Shown here one piece after another: positions 59,964-64,000 of a stretch of DNA of 64,000 nt. Position 1 is the first letter of the stretch. Every line of letters starts with the position of its first letter. The translations under genes and the position numbers were made by a program. The stretch covers positions 1,488,001 through 1,552,000 of the forward strand of contig NZ_JAQLOI010000001.1 in the NCBI RefSeq assembly GCF_028204155.1, in the 5' to 3' direction. A model generated the notes under the pieces. The model saw nothing but the letters and a program-made list of their open reading frames with translations. It was not told the origin of the DNA and ran no database searches. The stretch comes from Vibrio algarum (GTDB taxonomy: Bacteria; Pseudomonadota; Gammaproteobacteria; Enterobacterales; Vibrionaceae).

Positions 59964-61601
59964 ATGAGCAACTCGTTAAAGGATATGACCCTGCCACCTG
60001 ACCTGACCATTAAAAAAGGGTCTGGCCCCGTACGTACCCAGTTTCCCATCTACTCTAATTCTTTACCACCTTGTAACCATGCATGTCCTACCGGCAGCAA
60101 TATTCAAAAATGGCTATCCTTAGCGCAAGAGAAACGATTCGAAGAGGCTTTTCAAGAGTTGGTACTGAATAACCCTCTCCCTGCTATTCATGGTCGTGTC
60201 TGTTATCACCCCTGTGAGACGGCGTGTAATCGAACCGATGTTGATCAACCGGTAAGCATCCACGCAGTGGAACGCTACTTAGGTGATTTAGCTATCGAGC
60301 AAAAATGGCCAGTTCGTTTTGAGGCTAAATCTACTGGAAAAAGGGTTTTGGTCGTGGGTGCAGGACCAAGTGGATTGGCAACGGCATATCACTTAAAACG
60401 GTTCGGTCATGATGTCGAAATTCACGAAGCTGGTCCTATGGCCGGTGGCATGATGCATTTTGGTATACCTGCTTATCGGTTACCTCGCGAAGTGTTGAAT
60501 CAAGAGATTGCTAGAATTCAAGGCATGGGTATTGATATTGTTCTAAATAGTAAGGTGGATGACCTGTTAGCGGCAAAAGTTCAGGGCCAATTTGACGCGG
60601 TATTCTTAGCCATTGGTGCGCATGTCGGTCGTGGGATAGATATTCCGAGTGATGACCCAGGAGTAGCGATAGACGCCGTTACTTATCTGCGAAATATTGA
60701 AATGGGTGATGCTCCTAAACTCGGTAAACGAGTTGCGGTTTATGGTGGAGGCAATACAGCAATGGATGCTGCTCGCACTGCTAAGCGCATGGGAGCCGAA
60801 GTAATGATTATTTATCGTCGTAACCGTGATTTGATGCCCGCTCATGATTTTGAATGTGTCGAAGCCATGGAAGAAGGTATTAAGTTTCATTGGTTGCGAA
60901 CAATTAACAGTATTGAGGGTTCCACTTTTACGCTAGAAAAAATGAGTATTGTTGATGGACGACCTAAGCCAACAGGGGAATACGAAAATATTGAAGCTGA
61001 CTCGCTTATTCTTGCCCTTGGGCAAAACATCGATACTAAATTAACGCGAAATGTACCCGGAGTACAGCACAAGGAAGACGGCACTGTTATTGTTAATGAA
61101 CAGATGATGACAGGCTACCCAGGGCTCTTTGCTGGTGGCGATATGGTACCAAGTGACCGAACCGTAACGATAGCGGTTGGGCATGGAAAGAAGGCTGCGG
61201 CCCATATAAATGGCTTCCTTTGCGGACGAGCATTTTCTAAAGCATCAAAACAGCCGCTGATTAAGTATGACCAGTTGCACCTCTGGTACAAAACCGACGC
61301 AGATAAACGTGAACAAACGGCAATGGCACCAGAAGTGCGCACGACTACTTTTGAAGAAGTGGTTGGCGGGTTAACACCTGAACAAGCTCTTTTTGAAGCG
61401 CAGCGCTGCTATTCTTGCGGTAACTGCTTTGAATGTGATGGTTGCTTAGGGGCTTGTCCGTATGGCGCGATAACCTCAAATGGGAAAGATAAAGGTTATT
61501 CAGTAAATTACGATAAATGCACAGGTTGCGAGGCATGCTACAACCAATGTCCTTGTCATGCTATTGAAATGGTTGCAGCTGAAGTAGGAGGCGTCAAATG
61601 A
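59964..61601 (+). CDS. NAD(P)H-dependent Fe-S oxidoreductase, GltD-like with ferredoxin tail
   Basis: The 545-residue protein has the glutamate synthase small-subunit layout: an N-terminal Fe-S region (CNHACPTGSNIQKWL, CYHPCETACNR), the FAD site VLVVGAGPSGLATAYHLKRFG and the NADPH site VAVYGGGNTAMDAARTAKRMG. A C-terminal ferredoxin-like domain follows, with CYSCGNCFECDGCLGACPYG and CTGCEACYNQCPCHAIEM, binding two [4Fe-4S] clusters. The ATGA overlap with nifJ (61598-61601) couples the two genes. It probably passes electrons between NAD(P)H and the pyruvate:flavodoxin oxidoreductase or its acceptor (inference). GTAG upstream is a weak ribosome site. Confidence 0.9.
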   Translation: MSNSLKDMTLPPDLTIKKGSGPVRTQFPIYSNSLPPCNHACPTGSNIQKWLSLAQEKRFEEAFQELVLNNPLPAIHGRVCYHPCETACNRTDVDQPVSIHAVERYLGDLAIEQKWPVRFEAKSTGKRVLVVGAGPSGLATAYHLKRFGHDVEIHEAGPMAGGMMHFGIPAYRLPREVLNQEIARIQGMGIDIVLNSKVDDLLAAKVQGQFDAVFLAIGAHVGRGIDIPSDDPGVAIDAVTYLRNIEMGDAPKLGKRVAVYGGGNTAMDAARTAKRMGAEVMIIYRRNRDLMPAHDFECVEAMEEGIKFHWLRTINSIEGSTFTLEKMSIVDGRPKPTGEYENIEADSLILALGQNIDTKLTRNVPGVQHKEDGTVIVNEQMMTGYPGLFAGGDMVPSDRTVTIAVGHGKKAAAHINGFLCGRAFSKASKQPLIKYDQLHLWYKTDADKREQTAMAPEVRTTTFEEVVGGLTPEQALFEAQRCYSCGNCFECDGCLGACPYGAITSNGKDKGYSVNYDKCTGCEACYNQCPCHAIEMVAAEVGGVK

Positions 61602-64000
61602 ATGGTTTTAATCATGTAATGCATACCTGTGATGGTAATGAAGCCACAGCCCATGTCGCATACCGTGTCAGTGAGGTCTGTGCTATTTATCCTATTACAC
61701 CTTCTTCTACTATGGCTGAATTTGCCGACCAATGGGCGTCTGAAGATAGACGTAATCTTTGGGGTAATATCCCATTAATCGCTGAAATGCAGAGTGAGGG
61801 GGGCAGCTGGCACCGTTCATGGTTCGTTGCAAAGTGGGGCTTTAACGACCACGTTTACAGCGTCTCAAGGGTTGCTATTAATGTTACCCAACATGTATAA
61901 AATTGCTGGTGAACTAACACCAGCAGTCTTCCATGTGGCCGCACGCTCACTTGCTGCGCAAGGATTATCTATATTCGGTGACCATCAAGATATTATGGCT
62001 GCCCGTGGTACTGGCTTTGCGCTTTTGGCCGCATCGTCTGTACAAGAAGCTCACGATATGGCGCTTATCGCCCATACGGCTACATTATCTGCTCGTATTC
62101 CCTTTATTCATTTCTTTGACGGTTTTCGTACATCTCATGAAGTGAACAAGATCAATCTGATCTCCGATGAAGTAGTCAGAGAAATGGTTTCAGATCAACT
62201 TGTACGTGAGCATAGGCAAAGAGGGCTTAGCCCAGATACTCCTTTTATTAGAGGAACAGCGCAAAATCCAGATGTCTACTTTCAAGCCAGAGAAACAGTA
62301 AACCCGTACTATGCAGCGACTCCAAATATTGTACAAACATACATGGATAAGTTTGCTGAGTTAACGGGACGTCATTATAAACTGATAGAGTTTTATGGCG
62401 CTCAAGATGCAGAGCATGTTGTGATTGCTATGGGATCAGGTGTTGAAACGTTGATTGAAACCGTTGAACACCTAGTTAAAAATGGCGAGAAAGTAGGGGT
62501 GTTAAAAGTACGTCTATACCGCCCTCTGTCTACGAAACACCTTTTAGATGAATTACCAGACAGTGTAACAACCATTACGGTTTTGGACCGAACCAAAGAA
62601 CCAAGTGCAACGGCTGATCCGCTCTATCAAGATATAATTACCGCGTTGATGGAAGATGATAGCAAATATAACGCTATGCCTCAGGTTCTGGCTGGACGTT
62701 ATGGACTGTCGAGTAAAGAGTTTACTCCAGCGATGGCTAAAGCGGTGTTTGACAATGGTAGTGGTAAGAAAAAAGGCACTTTACAGTTGGCATAATTGAT
62801 GATGTCGGCTTATCGCATCTTGAAGTGGATGAGAGCTTTGATATTGAACCAAGTGAAGTGGTTCGAGCTATGTTTTATGGGTTAGGCGCGGACGGTACGG
62901 TTGGTGCAAACAAAAATACCATAAAGATTATAGGCGATGACCCTGATTACTTTGCACAGGGCTATTTTGTGTATGATTCTAAAAAATCAGGCTCGCAAAC
63001 GGAATCGCACCTTAGGTTCGGTCATCATGAGATAAATAGCCCTTACCTGATTCAGTCTGCAAATTTTATTGCATGCCATCAACAAACCTTTGTTGAAAAG
63101 ACAGACATGTTGGCTAAAGCAGCGATGAATTCTACGTTCCTTCTGAATTCATCGATCGATAAAGACCAAGTATGGGATTCTTTACCTGCTTGCATGCAAA
63201 AGCAGTTAATTGATAACAAGATGAAGATGTATGTTATTGACGGCTATAAAGTAGCCCGTGAAACCGGTATGGGTAACCGAACTAACACCATTATGCAGAC
63301 CTGTTTTTTTGCGCTGTCTGGTGTCCTAGAGAAAGAAGAAGCGATAAGGAAAATTAAAAAAGCCATCGAAAAAACCTATTCTAAAAAAGGCCCAGAATTG
63401 GTGACAAAGAACTTTTTAGCCGTGGATCAGGCCTTAGCCAACCTTCATCAGGTAACGATTCCTAAGCAGGTCAGTGCCAACGTGAAACCGATAAAATATG
63501 TTTCGGATAGAGCACCCGATTTTGTAAAAGAAGTGACAGCGCAAATGATGGCAGGTAAGGGGGATTTAATTCCTGTATCTCAATTACCGGTAGATGGCAC
63601 TTATCCATCGGGCACTACCCAGTGGGAAAAACGTAATATCGCACAGCGTATACCTATCTGGGAGTCTGACGAGTGTATTCAGTGTGGTAATTGCAGTCTC
63701 GTTTGCCCACACGCGGCTATCCGAGCGAAATTTTATGATAAGTCGATACTAGAAGATGCTCCCACTGGATATAAATCGGCTCATATCTCAGCGAGAGGAT
63801 TCCCTGAAATCCGATACACATTACAGGTATATGCAGAAGATTGTACCGGTTGTGGTTTATGTGTAGATGCTTGTCCAGCGATAGTAAGTGATAACTCCGA
63901 TATAGATAAACCGCGTAAAGCGATCAATATGGAGCTAAAAGAGCCCTACCTTGAGCAAGAGATATCGAGTTTAACTTTCTTTGAACAGATAGACTACAAC
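61598..64000 (+). pseudogene. nifJ: Pyruvate:flavodoxin/ferredoxin oxidoreductase NifJ, two frame breaks, 3' end outside window
   Basis: The enzyme decarboxylates pyruvate to acetyl-CoA and reduces flavodoxin or ferredoxin, using thiamine diphosphate and Fe-S clusters. The first frame encodes YRVSEVCAIYPITPSSTMAE and MQSEGG, then breaks at a run of six G (61798-61803; eight would give the usual EGGAAGTVHG). The second runs from AAGTVHGSLQSGALTTTFTA to KKKG and breaks at three T near 62780-62783. With one more T it reads GTFTVGIIDDVG and is open to the window edge. It includes WESDECIQCGNCSLVCPHAA and CTGCGLCVDACPA (two [4Fe-4S] sites). It matches E. coli YdbK over most of its length. It is marked as a pseudogene because of the breaks; base errors would make it intact. 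Confidence 0.87.

Noticed and set aside
61794..62795. Separate 333-residue gene starting with GTG at 61794
   Set aside because: It is the middle of NifJ after a frame break; the GTG lies within a conserved motif and has no ribosome site.

Overview
The window reads as chromosomal DNA of a Vibrio-like gammaproteobacterium (Vibrionaceae). The support is an oppABCDF operon with Vibrio-type proteins, the tesB-ybaY-atl neighbourhood, a 4.5S-type SRP RNA gene, several chemotaxis and cyclic-di-GMP proteins, a GlyGly-CTERM protease, DUF1566 lipoproteins and a bet cluster. Base composition is moderate and rather AT-rich between genes. I see no phage, transposase, integron or CRISPR array.

Layout. 1-254: the 3' end of moaE. 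803-6376: oligopeptide importer oppABCDF with an intercistronic hairpin after oppA and a terminator after oppF. 6666-7123: three tandem tRNA-Tyr(GUA) genes on the minus strand inside a ~187-bp tandem repeat. 7476-11689: an RND efflux pair. 11865-13687: an Lrp-type regulator convergent with the cysteine desulfidase cyuA. 13919-16568: tesB, ybaY, atl, a YihX-like phosphatase and the SRP RNA gene. 17005-20480: a chemoreceptor, a secreted VCBS-like protein preceded by octamer repeats, and a GyrI-like protein. 20587-25032: a 7TM AraC regulator divergent from a DUF1566 lipoprotein, then a catalase gene; the lipoprotein and catalase genes are each preceded by the same 19-bp motif. 25187-26437: a DEAD-box helicase.

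26550-31415 is a small-molecule uptake and hydrolysis locus: a BetI-like TetR regulator, a polar amino acid ABC transporter and a divergent dimethylargininase/arginine-deiminase-family enzyme. Its binding-protein gene carries an 8-bp duplication and the enzyme gene lacks one A. 31669-33040: a CPXCG protein and an Ig/DUF1566-like lipoprotein. 33320-40170 is a choline/betaine locus: a short BCCT-like transporter, betA (frameshifted), betB and a divergent eukaryote-like carnitine/choline acyltransferase. 40266-49303: an aldo-keto reductase, a trypsin-like protease, an outer-membrane barrel, a pirin, yqjG, an AbgT transporter, a lipoprotein and sseA. 49380-57556: msrAB, psuG-psuK, glpD, a YecN-like protein, an AraC regulator, a small membrane protein and an EamA transporter. 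57646-59358: a PAS-GGDEF-EAL protein. 59964-64000: an NAD(P)H Fe-S oxidoreductase translationally coupled to nifJ (pyruvate:flavodoxin oxidoreductase), which runs off the window and has two reading-frame breaks.

The most interesting points are the shared motif that could join the AraC regulator, a DUF1566 lipoprotein and the catalase into one regulon; the acyltransferase paired with betaine synthesis; the uptake/hydrolase locus with a compound palindrome in its divergent promoter; and the recurrent single-base length changes in homopolymers (31121, 36379, 61798, 62780, perhaps 41348). The last may be real decay, slippage or assembly error and must be settled before those genes are called pseudogenes.
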